From: Rhizophagus irregularis | Lineage: Eukaryota; Glomeromycota; Glomeromycetes; Glomerales; Glomeraceae | DNA: 64,000 bases | Direction of reading: 5' to 3' | NCBI RefSeq assembly: GCF_026210795.1 | Contig: NC_089429.1 | Span: 4,030,001 to 4,094,000, forward strand | Shown: positions 19,317 through 31,379 of the stretch, piece by piece | Layout of the letters: every line of letters starts with the position of its first letter | Numbering within the stretch: the stretch's first letter is position 1 | The notes under the pieces: model-generated | What the model saw: only the letters and a program-made list of their open reading frames with translations | Told to the model about the DNA's origin: nothing | Database searches by the model: none | Made by a program: the position numbers and the translations under genes

Positions 19317-22129
19317 ATGAGAAGACGATATAGTCACAATAAACCAATAGAGCCAATTTGAATTCGAAATCGGTTTTCTTACAGCAAACCTAATGAGACA
19401 ACAGATTCTGACGAGAGAGTTGCAATTCGTTCGCCTGTACGTTCACCTGATAATGATAACGATGATATGGACTTTCAGTATGATCATAAAGATGATTTAA
19501 GTTTTCAAGACATTAATGATGACGATAATGCATATGGATCAATTAATCCTCAAGACTACAATGATGAGATGATATTTTCGCAAGATAATGTCAATTCATC
19601 TGATACTGAAGAGGAAGAAGAAAGTGATAACGAATACAATTATGAAGAGGAGGAAGAGGAAGAAGATAATAATGAAAACAATGACGAAGAGGAGGAAGAG
19701 GAAGGTAATAATGATGATAATAATAATCAAGTGGAAGAGGAACGTAATAACGATGAAGAGGAACGTAATAATGAAGAAGAAGAAATAGATCAAATTGTTG
19801 AAGCGTTAGATGAAGACAAGATACCGTTCTGCAATAGTGAGTTTGCACTATACTTTAATAATTATACAACTACGGCATTATTTTGCTGGCTTCAGAAGCA
19901 TAATGTTTCTACAAAAGCATATGAAGATCTTGTCGATATCATTCACAATTCTCAATTTGAACCTACCCATATGGTAAAAATATCCGAAGATTCCAATCAT
20001 GGAGAAAACGTCTTCCTCTCCTACCAATAATAACAAAGTCTATTAAAATTTCACTAAAAAAAACTCCATCAACCTCACGAGGATCAAAACTTTCGTATCA
20101 ACTCTCAATCAGTGAAATTATATGGCGTGTTCTTAATAATCCGATGCTAATGAAGCATATGTATTTTGGACCCGGCATTAATTCTGAAGAAAAATCAGAA
20201 TTTTGGCATGGAAATTTATGGGGGGAATCCCCACTTTTTGGACAATACGAAATATTAATATCAGAAGGTTATAAAATAATACACTTTGATACAATTATAA
20301 TTTATTATCATTGATAATATTTATTAAAGTTATTTTTAATAAATAGTATTGTACCGATCTGGTGATTTTGTTTACTATCATGATGATAATGGTCAAAAAA
20401 AACTTGGAAGATTAAGATCAATTTTAAAAAATGATGATGGATATTATTAGTTATGAATTCAAAAAATTTTGGAATATAGAGATTTACCCAGAAATTTAAA
20501 AGGGTTACCAAGACAACGTCGTTCTATTACCGGTGAAGTATGGTTACAAGACGAACCATTTTTAATTATAATGACTTCTCAAATTTTAGAAAAAGTAACT
20601 ATATTGATGATGTTTCAACATCAAAATATTCCTGATGGTTCATTACGGATTAGTGAAATAATTTATAAATGTAATGACCGTTGGCACGTTCGTAATGTAA
20701 AGCTTTCATACCTACATCCATCTGATTACATTTCTATCAGAAATCCACCATCATCATCTATGCCAATCTATAAGCTGTTTTTAGATCTTTATTATGATGA
20801 TTTTGGTATATTTAGAAATGTATACCATTCTCTAGGTGGTGTTTATGTACAGTTTGGAAATATGCCAGCACATCAAAGAAAGCTAATAAAGAATCATTTT
20901 GTTATTGGGTTTATCCCATTTGGAGGAAAATTTGACGAATTTATGATACCATTTATTTCAGAAATGAAGGAATTAGAGAAAGGAAAGGTGATGACTGTCC
21001 AAGGACAAGATGCATGGATAATTGCTGGTTTAGGCGTTGTTACGGCAGATTTACCTCAAGGTAACGATTTGACAGGAGTATTAAGGTATTTTTTCAATTT
21101 AATTAATAATATAATAATATAATTTTATGACAACTATTAAAATTGTTTAAAAAATAAATTTAGACATAATGCAAATAAGGGTTGTCGTACTTGTAAAACT
21201 ACTAAAGAATCATTGAGTGCTCACAATCAGGATATCGTAACAATATTACGTTATCATCATATTACAGACGAAGAAATCTTAAAAATTTCTCATAAGACTA
21301 TAATGTCAAGAAGAGATCAACTTTGTACGGAATATGGTTTACGATCATTACCTAGTATTTTAGATAAATTAAAAAGGGAAAGACATTTACAGACGCCGCA
21401 GGATGTTTATCATGCGACTGCAGGAAAGATTGGGCGACTACTAAAATTAACTTGTGAATTATTTTCACGAGAAGGAGAAGATAATTTTATCGAAATTTGG
21501 AAAAATTTTGAAATCCCAAAAAGATGGTCTCACTTACCAAATCCGATTACTCACTACAATAGTTTTATGATGTCGGATTTACTTAGATTAGCTATGATTA
21601 TGCCATTTTTGTTAAACCAGTTTTTAAAAGAATCAAGTATCAAACGTAATGAAACAGCCATGATTCAACAAAGAATTGATGCATTTCGAGTTAGTTCAGT
21701 TCTAAAAATTATTATATCTTGTTGGATACATGTTGCAAAAACTATGAAAGCGGTTTTTAACAAGAAATTTACATCAGATAGCTATGAGGAATTGCAACAA
21801 TGTCTTGAAGAAGAGTTTTCAATCCTTCCAAAGGTATAGTTACAAATTTGATATTGAAATATGGAATAATTTCAAATAATTAACAATATTTTACTTTTTA
21901 TAGGTTTTTATAAATTTTGTTAATTTACCAAATATACACGTTAATATGCATCTTTTGATGCATGCTAAAACCTTTGGAACACTTATTAATACCCAAGTTG
22001 GTATAAAAGAAATGGTCCATCGTATTCAAAAACATAGATTTAGATTTATTAAAGCGTTACAATACTTTATTTGCAATTCGACATTTAGCAGATGGTGGTA
22101 TTGATCCAAGATTTAATAGATCTCGTACT
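19317..22129 (+). pseudogene. Tnp2/Plavaka-like transposase gene, 5' part
   Basis: ATG 19,317 (in-frame with 19,467) opens a gene with an early TGA at 19,359 and a Glu/Asp/Asn-rich region (to ~19,800). A frame change near 19,985 leads to exon end 20,267. Introns are 20,268-20,346, 21,086-21,163 and 21,834-21,903, all GT..AG, and each restores the frame. Exon 2 starts with a BAH-like Y-R-S-G-D-F-V-Y-Y segment and has stops TAG 20,448 and TGA 20,454. It then encodes G-G-V-Y-V-Q-F-G-N-M-P...G-F-x-P-F-G-G-K-F-D-E-F...V-T-A-D-L-P-Q-G-N-D-L, continuing in exon 3 as G-C-R-T-C. That resembles the catalytic region of Tnp2-type (CACTA/Plavaka) transposases. A further frame change lies near 22,040. The gene is cut at 22,129 by the CACTG element and resumes at 28,232. 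Confidence 0.65.
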
Positions 22130-22189
22130 CACTGGTCGAAATCAAAAAAATCGGATATATGGAAAATCGGCCAAAAATCAGACCAAAAT

Positions 22190-23400
22190 TGGCTAACATT
22201 ATAAATCGGCACATCTGATTGATGCCAATCAGACAATTCGATAAAAATTCAGCAAAAAATCATCATATTTGATTAACGGCTGATTGATGCTAGTTGAAAT
22301 CAAAAAAAAAAATGGACAAATGGCAAATCAACCTAAAATTTGTCCGATATTCAAATATGATACTTCAGATTTATGAAAAATTGACAATTCAATAAAAATT
22401 CAATAAAAATTCAACAAAAATTTGGCAAAAAATCATTATATTTGATTGATGGCTGATTGATGCTGGTTGAAATCAAAAAAAAAATTGGACAAAATGGCAA
22501 ATCAACCTAAAATTTACCCAATATTCAAATATGATACTTCAGATTTATGAAAAATTGACAATTCAATAAAAATTCAATAAAAATTCAACAAAAATTCGGC
22601 AAAAAAATCATCATATTTGATTGACGGCTGATTGATGCTGGTTGAAATCAAAAAAAAAATCGGACAAAATGGCAAATCAACCTAAAATTTACCTAATATT
22701 CAAATATGATACTTCAGGAAAATTGACAATTCAATAAAAATTTGATAAAAATTTGATAAAAATTCGGCAAAAAAATCATCATATTTGATTGACGGCTGAT
22801 TGATGCTGGTTGAAATCAAAAAAAAAATTGGACAAAATGGCAAATCAACCTAAAATTTACCCAATATTCAAATATGATACTTCAGATTTATGAAAAATTG
22901 ACAATTCAATAAAAATTCAATAAAAATTCAACAAAAATTCGGCAAAAAAATCATCATATTTGATTGACGGCTGATTGATGCTGGTTGAAATCAAAAAAAA
23001 AATTGGACAAAATGGCAAATCAACCTAAAATTTACCTAATATTCAAATATGATACTTCAGGAAAATTGACAATTCAATAAAAATTTGATAAAAATTTGAT
23101 AAAAATTCGGCAAAAAAATCATCATATTTGATTGATGGCTGATTGATGCTGGTTGAAATCAAAAAAAAAATCGGACAAAATGGCAAATCAACCTAAAATT
23201 TACCCAATATTCAAATATGATACTTCAGATTTATGAAAAATTGACAATTCAATAAAAATTCAATAAAAATTTGATAAAAATTCGGCAAAAAAATCATCAT
23301 ATTTGATTGACGGCTGATTGATGTTAGTTAAAAATCAAAAAAAATCAGACAAATGGCAAATCAGCCTAAAATTTGCCCAATATTGGTTAAAATTACAAAT
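22190..23400. repeat. Tandem repeat with alternating ~175/168 bp units
   Basis: The block TGATTGATGCTGGTTGAAAT recurs at about 22,281, 22,454, 22,629, 22,797, 22,972, 23,140 and 23,315. Spacings of about 175 and 168 alternate, indicating a dimeric higher-order unit of ~343 bp. The shorter unit lacks a few bases around ACTTCAG. Confidence 0.8.
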
Positions 23401-24439
23401 TGGCACTTCTGATTTGTGGCATACTGGTTAATGATTTATGGTTGAATCTTTTCATATTATTGATATATGTAATTTATGATAAATAATAAATATTCAGTTA
23501 TCCTCATTAAAAATTGCATGAACGGTCCCTAATATTATTGTTGGATGATTTAAACTATATAATAGTTTAAATCATAATCTGTCACCTGATTTATTCAATA
23601 GTTAGAAATTTGCTCATTTTTCAATTGGGTATCAATCAAAATTAAACTATTATAATATTTACTATTTGTTGATCAATTATAATAAGATGCGACGCGTATT
23701 GTATTAAAAGTATAATTAGTATAATTTTAGCTTTAAGATTAATTTAAGATTACAACCTTTTAACCTTTTTTTTCCTCAAAACAAAATATTTCTCTTTTAT
23801 TGCTCTATGGTTCAAATTGGGAATTGATAAAAGAATCTCAATTTTTTCCGATTTAATAAATATCAGTATGCCAGTATTGAAGAAAAAAAATTTTTTTTAT
23901 TCCAGCATTCCGATTTACTGTAATGAAATGAAATAATAAAAATATATTTTTTTTTATTATTTTTAATATTATTTGCAGGTTCCGGCATTCCGATTTAATA
24001 AAAATATTCTTTATTTGTATATGATATCGGGTATGCTGGTATCAAAAAAAATATCTTTTTTTATCATTTGCAGGTTCCAATGTTCCGATTTAACGATTAT
24101 TTGTAGATGGATATCGGTATGCCGGTATTAATAATTTTTTTTGTATTTCTGGCATTCCAATTTAATGATCAAATCAGCTAAATCAAATGGTGGAGGTTTG
24201 GAAAAAATTATTCAAAATGAAAAAGGAAATTGCTGTAATTGCAAGTATGAACAAGCAATTTGAACAATCGGCAAAATACCAGAACGTTTTTTCTGCAAAA
24301 TATTATAATAAATGCAAAAAAAAGCCTAATTTTTTAACGGTAGATCGATATGCGGTGTTTCCAAAAACGGCTCTTTTTTTGTTGATCAGATGGATCATCG
24401 GATATCCATCTTTTTTTTTATAAAAAAATTTTTTTTTTT
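23401..24439. other. AT-rich internal part of the CACTG element
   Basis: Several degenerate repeats of a block reading GGTATGCCGGTATT...GCATTCCGATTTAAT (23,860-24,170). A 78-codon frame at 24,187-24,423 is lysine-rich and unsupported by any motif. Confidence 0.4.
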
Positions 24440-27400
24440 TAACCTTCCGGACACCATTTTACATTCTGATCCTCATGCGGATGGCGGAAAAATTCATTTA
24501 GGGCAACCTCAGAACTAATGGAACGGCACTTAGAAGGTATTTAGAGAGGAGAAGGGATTGTTTTTTTTAAATTGGAGCGTTAATATACATTTATTAATGT
24601 TCCACTTTCTTTTTTTTATTGTAGACCCTCAAGACCCTTTTCACTTTTAGGAACCTTGAAAGGAAGGTAATGCCCCGAAGAATTTTTTTATTTTTATTTA
24701 ATGCGGAACGTTAGGTATAAACTAACATTGTTTTCTTTTTTTTTTATTAGGTCCAGGACGCTGCCACTGGTAAAAAAATGATTTATTCTACACATATCTT
24801 ACACATATTGGGTACTTAAAATGTAGAAAATCATACACAAATAATACACATATCATACACATATCGGTACTAATATATATATCATACATATATCAGGTAC
24901 CTGATAGGTATACTATATATATAAGTACCCGATATGTGTATGATATGTGTATTATTTGTGTATGATTTTCTACATTTTGAGTACCCGATATATGTAAGAT
25001 ATGTGTAGGATATGTGTAGGATAGACCATTTTTTTTACCTGCGCTGGACTCCATTTTGAAGGTATAAACCTTCGATCGAAAAAATAAAGACGAAAAAAAA
25101 ATTTGGGAGAGGGATAAAGAGAAAAATCGGGTTGAAAAAAGAAACCGAAAAGGAAAAAGAAAAAAAGGATAAAAAAAAAGCCAGCGCAATGGAGTTTTTG
25201 GTCCAGCACCCAATAACGATCACCCAAATTTTCCCAAATTAATGGAACCGCCAAAGAAAAAAATTTTCTATTTTGATAAAGACAATTTAATAATCAAGGA
25301 GTATCAAGGTGCGAAACTTCTATTAATTCTGTTAGAAGTGTTAAAATTTCTGTTATATTTGACATGATGTAAGAAAGAAGGAGATTCCAATTCTTTAACT
25401 TTCTTTAAATTTAGGGAAAAAAAAAATTTATTTCAGCGAAACGTTACTAACGTTTTGATTTTCTTTTTTTTTAGATTTTGGCACTCCAGTTTCCGTATTT
25501 CTGGATGGAATTTCGAAGGTACCTCTTCGAAATTCTGCATTTATTTTTTCTTTTTTATTTGAACGAAACGTTACTAACGTTTCGATTTTCTTTTTTTTTA
25601 GGTTTTGGCTCTTCGGTTTCCATATGACTGGATGGAATTTCGAAGGTACCTCTTCGAAATTCCGCATTTTTTTTTCTTTTTTTATTTGAACGAAACGTTA
25701 CTAACGTTTTAATTTTCTTTTTTTTAGGTTTTGGCTCTTCGGTTTCCGTATGACTGGATGGAATTTCGAAGGTACCTCTTCGAAATTCCGCATTTTTTTT
25801 TCTTTTTTTATTTGAACGAAATGTTACTAACGTTTCGATTTTCTTTTTTTTAGGTTTTCAGCTCTTCGGTTTCCGTATGACTGGACGGAATTTCGAGGTA
25901 CCTCTTCGAAATTCCACATTTTTTTTTCTTTTTTTATTTGAACGAAACGTTACTAACGTTTCGATTTTCTTTTTTTTTAGGTTTTCAGCTTTTCGGTTTC
26001 CGTATGACTGGATGGAATTTCGAAGGTACCTTTTCGAAATTTCGCATTTTTTTTTCTTTTTTTATTTGAACGAAACGTTGACTAACGTTTCATTATTTTA
26101 TTTTTTTTTAGGTTTTGCTCTCCGGTTTCCATATGTCTGGACGGAATTTCGAGATACCTCTTCGAAATTCCGCATTTTCTTTTTTTATTTGAACGAAACG
26201 TTACTAACGTTTCGATTTTCTTTTTTTTAGGTTTTCGGCTCTTCGGTTTCCGTATGTCTGGATGGAATTTCAAAGGTACCTCTTCGAAATTTCGATTTTT
26301 TATTCTTTTTTTATTTGAACGAAACGTTGACTAACGTTTCGGTTTTTTTTTTTTTAGATTTTTGGCTTCCCAGGCGGCATTTCGAAGGTGAAACTTCGAA
26401 AAAAAAATTTTTTTTTTATTTTATTTTAACAAACGTTAACTAACGTTCGTTCTTAATTTTGTAGGTCCAGAACACCAAAGTGCGGGGCTCCGATTTGGCC
26501 AAATCTACAGGTAAAGTTTCGTATTTTCGAAACTTAATAAAAAAACGTTAATTTTATCGTTTTTTATATTTTTTTATAGGAAATTGGCTCTGAATTGGCC
26601 AATCCTATAGGTAAAGTTTTGAAGTTTCTTCCTTCGAAACTTTCATAAAAAACAGTTATTTTTAACGTTTTTTATATTTTTTATAGGAAATCGGCTCTGA
26701 TTTGGCCAATCCTATAGGTAAAGTTTCGTATTTTCGAAACTTAATAAAAAAACGTTTATTTTAACGTTATTTAATTATTTTTTATTTTTTTTTTGTAGGG
26801 AAATCGGCTTCAATTTGGATACCGGAATCCCGCAAGTAAAGTTTCGATTTTTGAAACTTTTTGACGAAACTTAATAAAAACATTAACGTTTTTTTATTAT
26901 ATTTCATTGATTTTTTTTTGCAGGGAAATCGGCTCCAATTTGGATACCGGAATCCCGCAAGTAAAGTTTCGATTTTTGAAACTTTTTGACGAAACTTAAT
27001 AAAAACATTAACGTTTTTTTATTATATTTCATTGATTTTTTTTTGCAGGGAAATCGGCTCCAATTTGGATACCGGAATCCCGCAAGTAAAGTTTCGATTT
27101 TTGAAACTTTTTGATGAAACTTAATAAAAACATTAATTATATTTCATTGATTTTTTTTGCAGGGAAACCGGCTCCAATTTGGATACCAAAATCCCGCAAG
27201 TAAAGTTTCTATTTTTGAAACTTTTTGACGAAACTTAATAAAAAACGTTTAATTTAACGTTTTTTTATTATTTTTATTATTTTTTTTGTAGGGAAATCGG
27301 CTCCAATTTGCCATCCTACAGGTAACGTTTTGATTTTCTGGGAATTAAGGAATTTAACATATACCGGAATCCCAGGTTAGTTTCGAAATAAAAAATTCAA

Positions 27401-27480
27401 AACTTTTATAAAAAAGTATTTTATTATTTACGCAATTAAACATTATTAACGTTATTCTGGGGTCTTTTAAACGCATGGAA
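24440..27480 (+). other. Micro-exon/intron array 2
   Basis: About twenty exon-intron units in tandem. In the central block the exons are 44-45 bp (25,475-25,518, 25,602-25,645, 25,728-25,771, 25,854-25,897, 25,981-26,025, 26,231-26,275), separated by 82-83 bp introns (25,519-25,601, 25,646-25,727, 25,772-25,853, 25,898-25,980). The introns start GTACCT, carry AACGAAACGTTACTAACGTT with CTAAC about 23 bases before the end, and finish TTTTTTTTAG. A second block (26,580-27,310) has 31-37 bp exons and introns with a GTAAAGTTTCG...CGAAAC hairpin at the 5' end. One donor (26,157, AT for GT) is mutated. Exon lengths are not multiples of three and vary, so no protein is evident. Confidence 0.65.
24765..25039. 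mobile_element. CACTGG palindromic MITE, copy inside array 2
   Basis: Starts CACTGGTAAAAAAATG and ends CATTTTTTTTACC. The last AGTG is missing compared with the intact copy at 62,868. It is flanked by TGC on both sides (24,762-24,764 and 25,040-25,042). The body is an almost perfect palindrome centred near 24,901 (CAGGTACCTG). Without it the flanking sequence reads as one exon-like block ending GAAG before GTATAA. Confidence 0.75.
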
Positions 27481-27559
27481 ATTCAGTAAGGTGATTTTAA
27501 ACAGCTACTTCACCTTTCAAGTTTTCAGGCAACTGGAATATTGATTTTTGGGCGAAATT

Positions 27560-28020
27560 GTTTTATATGTATATGTAATATTTTAAATTTCAGAATAAAA
27601 TTTACTGTAATTTGCGATACAATTCAGAATAAAATTTACTGCAATTCAGATGCAATTCAGAATAAAATTAACTGCAATTCAGACGCAATTCAGAATAAAA
27701 TTTACCACAATTCAGATTAAAATTTACTGTAATTCAGATTAAAATTTACCGCAATTCAGAATAGAAAATTTACTGCAATTCAGAATAGAAAATTTACTGT
27801 AATTCAGATTAAAATTTACCGCAATTCAGAATAAAATTTACCGCAATTCAGAATAAATTTACCGCAGTTCAGAATAGAAAATTTACCACAATTCAGAATA
27901 GAAAATTTACTGTAATTCAGATTAAAATTTACCGCAATTCAGATTAAAATTTACTGCAATTCAGATTAAAATTTATCACAATTTATCAAAATTTATCATA
28001 ATTCAGAATAAATTCACTTG
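27560..28020. repeat. ~22 bp minisatellite
   Basis: About twenty copies of AATTCAGAATAAAATTTACCG with small variants, near the right end of the CACTG element. Confidence 0.85.
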
Positions 28021-28228
28021 CAATTTGGTAAATTTATGAATATATTTTTTAAACAATTCAAATTAAAAATACTAAGCAATCCAGATACAATTCGGATATT
28101 CTGATCGGCGTCGATCGGCCTGCCAATCGGAACTTTTTTTGGATTGATAATTCGGCCATCTTTATCACCAAATTCAGCCTAAAATCGGACATCCGATTTC
28201 TAGTTGATTTGGACTATTTCGACCAGTG

Positions 28229-29231
28229 ACTGGATTTACAAATTCAAATTTTGGACAATTATTTTTAAATTGGTATGTTACAGAAGATAAATATTCAACT
28301 GAAGCAACTGAACAAGTTCAAGACGATGATGATGATACAACAAGTAAGTATTTTATTGCATATAGTAGTACATGTTTGATATTTATATTTACTAATCTTT
28401 TAATTTAGTTATATCTCCAGTAAACTTTATTTCCAATATTTCATTAAAAAAAAGAATGTCAAAGCAGGAACGTGATAAACTTCTTTTAACTTTACATAAT
28501 TTTAAAACTGAATTGTTTTTATCTTATGTGAATATGAAGTTTGAGGCGGCACTTATAAACTCTTCAATTAATTGGTACAAATTTGCATCATATATGATTG
28601 AAGAAGAAAATGGTATCTTTAAGGTTGCTTGTCTAAACCTCTTCAAAATCCTACGATTAGTTTCGTCAAAATTTTACTATAGATTTATTATAGTTTCGGC
28701 AGAGTTTCAGCAGTTTCGGCATTTATAATAAGTTTCAGCAGTTTCGCCTTTCTCCAAAGTTTCGCCAGTTTTTTAATATAACTTTAATATAGTTTCAGCA
28801 GAATTTCGCTTTTCGGCGAAACGCCATCTTGCATAAACCCCTAGGTTTTGGCAAGCAACCTTAGGTATCCTTTCAAAAGTTCACCTACATCTTGATGATT
28901 TTATCACAATTTATGAAGAAGATCATGAAGAATCTTATGCAATAATCAAAGGTATCTTTCAATATAAGGGTAATAATAACAAATATTATGCATTTATTGT
29001 TGTAGATTGGTTTGAAGATACTATGGTTGAACATTCAGTATTAAAATGTCCACTTTACCATCTTCAAGCAACAGGAGATAAATGGAGACGTATTTTTCCA
29101 ATTACTGTAATAGATAATGTTCAAAAAGTACACTTTATTCATAATTGTAATTCAGAAAGGTGCCAACTACCAAATCATGATACTACAAATAGAATTTGGA
29201 TAAAAAATAATTTTTATTTTACAGCCATATA
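28229..29231 (+). pseudogene. Tnp2/Plavaka-like transposase gene, 3' part
   Basis: The frame resumes at 28,232 directly after the CACTG element (…SRT then GFTNSNFG). It passes an intron at 28,344-28,408 (GTAAGT..TTTAG), runs to 28,619, is cut by the MITE at 28,620-28,863, and continues in-frame from the right-hand duplication to TAA at 29,229-29,231. The last part is rich in aromatic residues, with H-N-C and R-C-Q-L-P-N-H, possibly a terminal zinc-binding C-H cluster. Removing both insertions restores one frame across this region, so decay in the 5' part (stops, frame changes) and the insertions are separate events. Confidence 0.65.
28620..28863. mobile_element. TAAGGTTGCTTG MITE, copy B
   Basis: 244 bp, ends TAAGGTTGCTTG...CAAGCAACCTTA, flanked by GGTATCTT (28,612-28,619) and GGTATCCT (28,864-28,871), an 8 bp duplication with one difference. 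It interrupts the last coding part of the transposase gene. Confidence 0.85.
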
Positions 29232-30489
29232 ATTATATTAATTATATAAATATAATAAAATAATTATTTTAATTTGTATCGTATAAAATTTTGGTTAAAA
29301 TTAACCAATAAAATCATATGCATGATGTAATAATAATTTAAAATTAACCAATTAAAATCACTTTAATTACATGCATGTGATATCTAAAAATAGCTAAAAT
29401 TCGCGTTTATTAATGAGATTTTTTTGTTTATTTTCAAAAATACGCTTTTCTCTTGTCTCTTATATTCGATATTTTAGTTCGTCTCTTCTTTTCTCTTTTT
29501 AAAGTATACTTTAATTATCTCTTTACAATATTAACAATACTTTATTAGTTTATATATTCAACATAGTAAGACATTCACATACGAAAAGCAAGAATAAAAG
29601 CAAGAATAAAGAAAAGAAAATGTACCCGCCACTCATATACGAAAGAAAAGAATAAAAGAAAGGAAAAATGTACCCACTACCCACATACAAAAGAGAGAAA
29701 AGCCGCTTTTAAATAAATAGTGGAGCTGTTAAGCAAGGTATGAAAATAGGATATACGCGTATTTTTCATATTTTTTTTACAATATGTTGTGGTTTGAGTC
29801 TTTCTTTGTTAGACTGTGGTATAAATGTGAATATATTTTTCAACAGCCATGTATCTATTGCTTGTTAAATATATTTGCAATTTTTTGTCTTTCTTTGTTA
29901 AACTGTGGTATTACAATATGAAGTGTGAATATATTTTTCAACGGCCATGTATCTATTGCTTGTTAAATATATTTGCAATTTCTTTTGTAATATTTGCTTT
30001 AGCCTGGAGGAAAATGTTATAAAATAGGGCTGGATATTTTATGACATTTTCTGCCTTCCAATTACTTTGTCCGGAGATAGCCTGACAATTTGTCGTTGTC
30101 CGTCAGTCGTAGCAACCAGCATTTTTTTACAATATTATGATTTTAAGAAACAAAACACTTTCAAAAAAATTTAAAGAAAGAACTAACTTAAAAATATTAT
30201 CATTTTTATTATTCTTTACAAAATCCCAGAATTACCTGCTCTAACTATTATCCCAAGGTTATGTATTAAATTTTAAATATATTTTACAAAGAGTACATTT
30301 TATTAATCATGATTGTTTTATATATATATATATATATATATTTTTTAAAATTGAAAATGATGTATCCATCCACTTACATACGAAAGAAAAGAATAAAAAA
30401 GAGAAGAAAAGAATAAAAAAAAAGGAAGAAAAGAAACGTACTCCACTCACCCATAATAATCCACTAATAAAAAATTATTATTATTAATG
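29232..30489. other. AT-rich region with duplications
   Basis: A ~110 bp block (…GAATATATTTTTCAACAGCCATGTATC) is directly duplicated at 29,830-29,890 and 29,928-29,990. Purine blocks ACGAAAGAAAAGAATAAAA recur at 29,580-29,700 and 30,380-30,440. A (TA)n tract lies at 30,320-30,342. No gene. Confidence 0.5.
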
Positions 30490-31010
30490 TATAATAAATA
30501 AATGTAAAACATTTTTTGTAATATTAATTCGATATTAATATGATATTATTATGATGTAATTAATAAAATGTCAAATATTTTGTAATATTAATTCAATGTT
30601 AATACGACATCACTACGATGTGATTACGATATCAAATAAAATGTCAAATATTTTGTAATATTAATTCAATATTAATACGACATCACTACGATGTGGTTAC
30701 GATATCAAATAGATGTAAAATATTTTTGCAATATTAATTCGATGTTAATATGATATCACTACGATGTGATTATGATATCAAATAAAATGTCAAATATTTT
30801 GTAATATTAATTCAATATTAATATGACATCACTACGATGTGGTTACGATATCAAATAGATAAAATATTTTTGAATATTAATTCGATGTTAATATGATATC
30901 AATACGATGTGATTACGATATCAAATAAAATGTCAAATATTTTGTAATATTAATTCAATGTTAATATGACATCACTACGATGTGATTACGTGATAATATT
31001 TACATCGCAT
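30490..31010. repeat. ~73 bp tandem repeat
   Basis: About seven units, with TCAAATATTTTGTAATATTA recurring near 30,570, 30,643, 30,715 (variant), 30,787, 30,857 (variant) and 30,933. Units carry ATTACGATATCAAAT and CATCACTACGATGTG. The GATATC content resembles the 164 bp family. Confidence 0.75.
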
Positions 31011-31379
31011 AATGATTGCTGCGATATCGCAGAGATATCAAACTAATCAATGTCAAATAAATATAGTTACGACTAACTTAATGACGTCGAATCTATTTTT
31101 TATCAAAATATCGTAATGATATCGTAATGATATCATTGCAATATCTAATCAATATTGATTGTAAACTCCAAGTTTCAGCAAAGTTAAGTATTTTAATTAT
31201 ACTAATTTCTAATGCAAAATTAATACATAATATTATTATTCAATTAGCAATAAAAAAATAATGCTTATCAAATACAAGTTGCATTGAAACTTATTTAATA
31301 AGCGCTTAAATTAAATATTCTTAAAGCATTTAATAAACAGTTGGTAAATGCTTGGTTTAACTTCGTGATCAATTATAAA

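Larger units (their letters stand above)
22130..28228. mobile_element. 6.1 kb CACTG-ended non-autonomous element
   Basis: Begins CACTGGTCGAAAT and ends ATTTCGACCAGTG, flanked by a 3 bp duplication ACT (22,127-22,129 and 28,229-28,231). CACTG/CACTA ends and a 3 bp duplication are the signature of the CACTA (EnSpm/CMC) superfamily. Deleting it with one ACT rejoins the host transposase frame exactly. Inside are a tandem repeat (22,190-23,400), a micro-exon array (24,440-27,480) and a 22 bp minisatellite (27,580-28,010), but no recognisable transposase. It is therefore presumably mobilised in trans. Confidence 0.85.

Noticed and set aside
19588..19848. Overlapping frames on both strands in the acidic region
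   Set aside because: Shadows of the Glu/Asp-codon repeat of the transposase gene.
24893..25254. Overlapping minus-strand frames rich in F, S, P
   Set aside because: They lie across the palindromic MITE and a purine tract, with no motif.
25877..26230. 117-codon frame through array 2
   Set aside because: It reads straight through several predicted introns and repeats the same peptide with the monomer period; chance openness of a tandem repeat.
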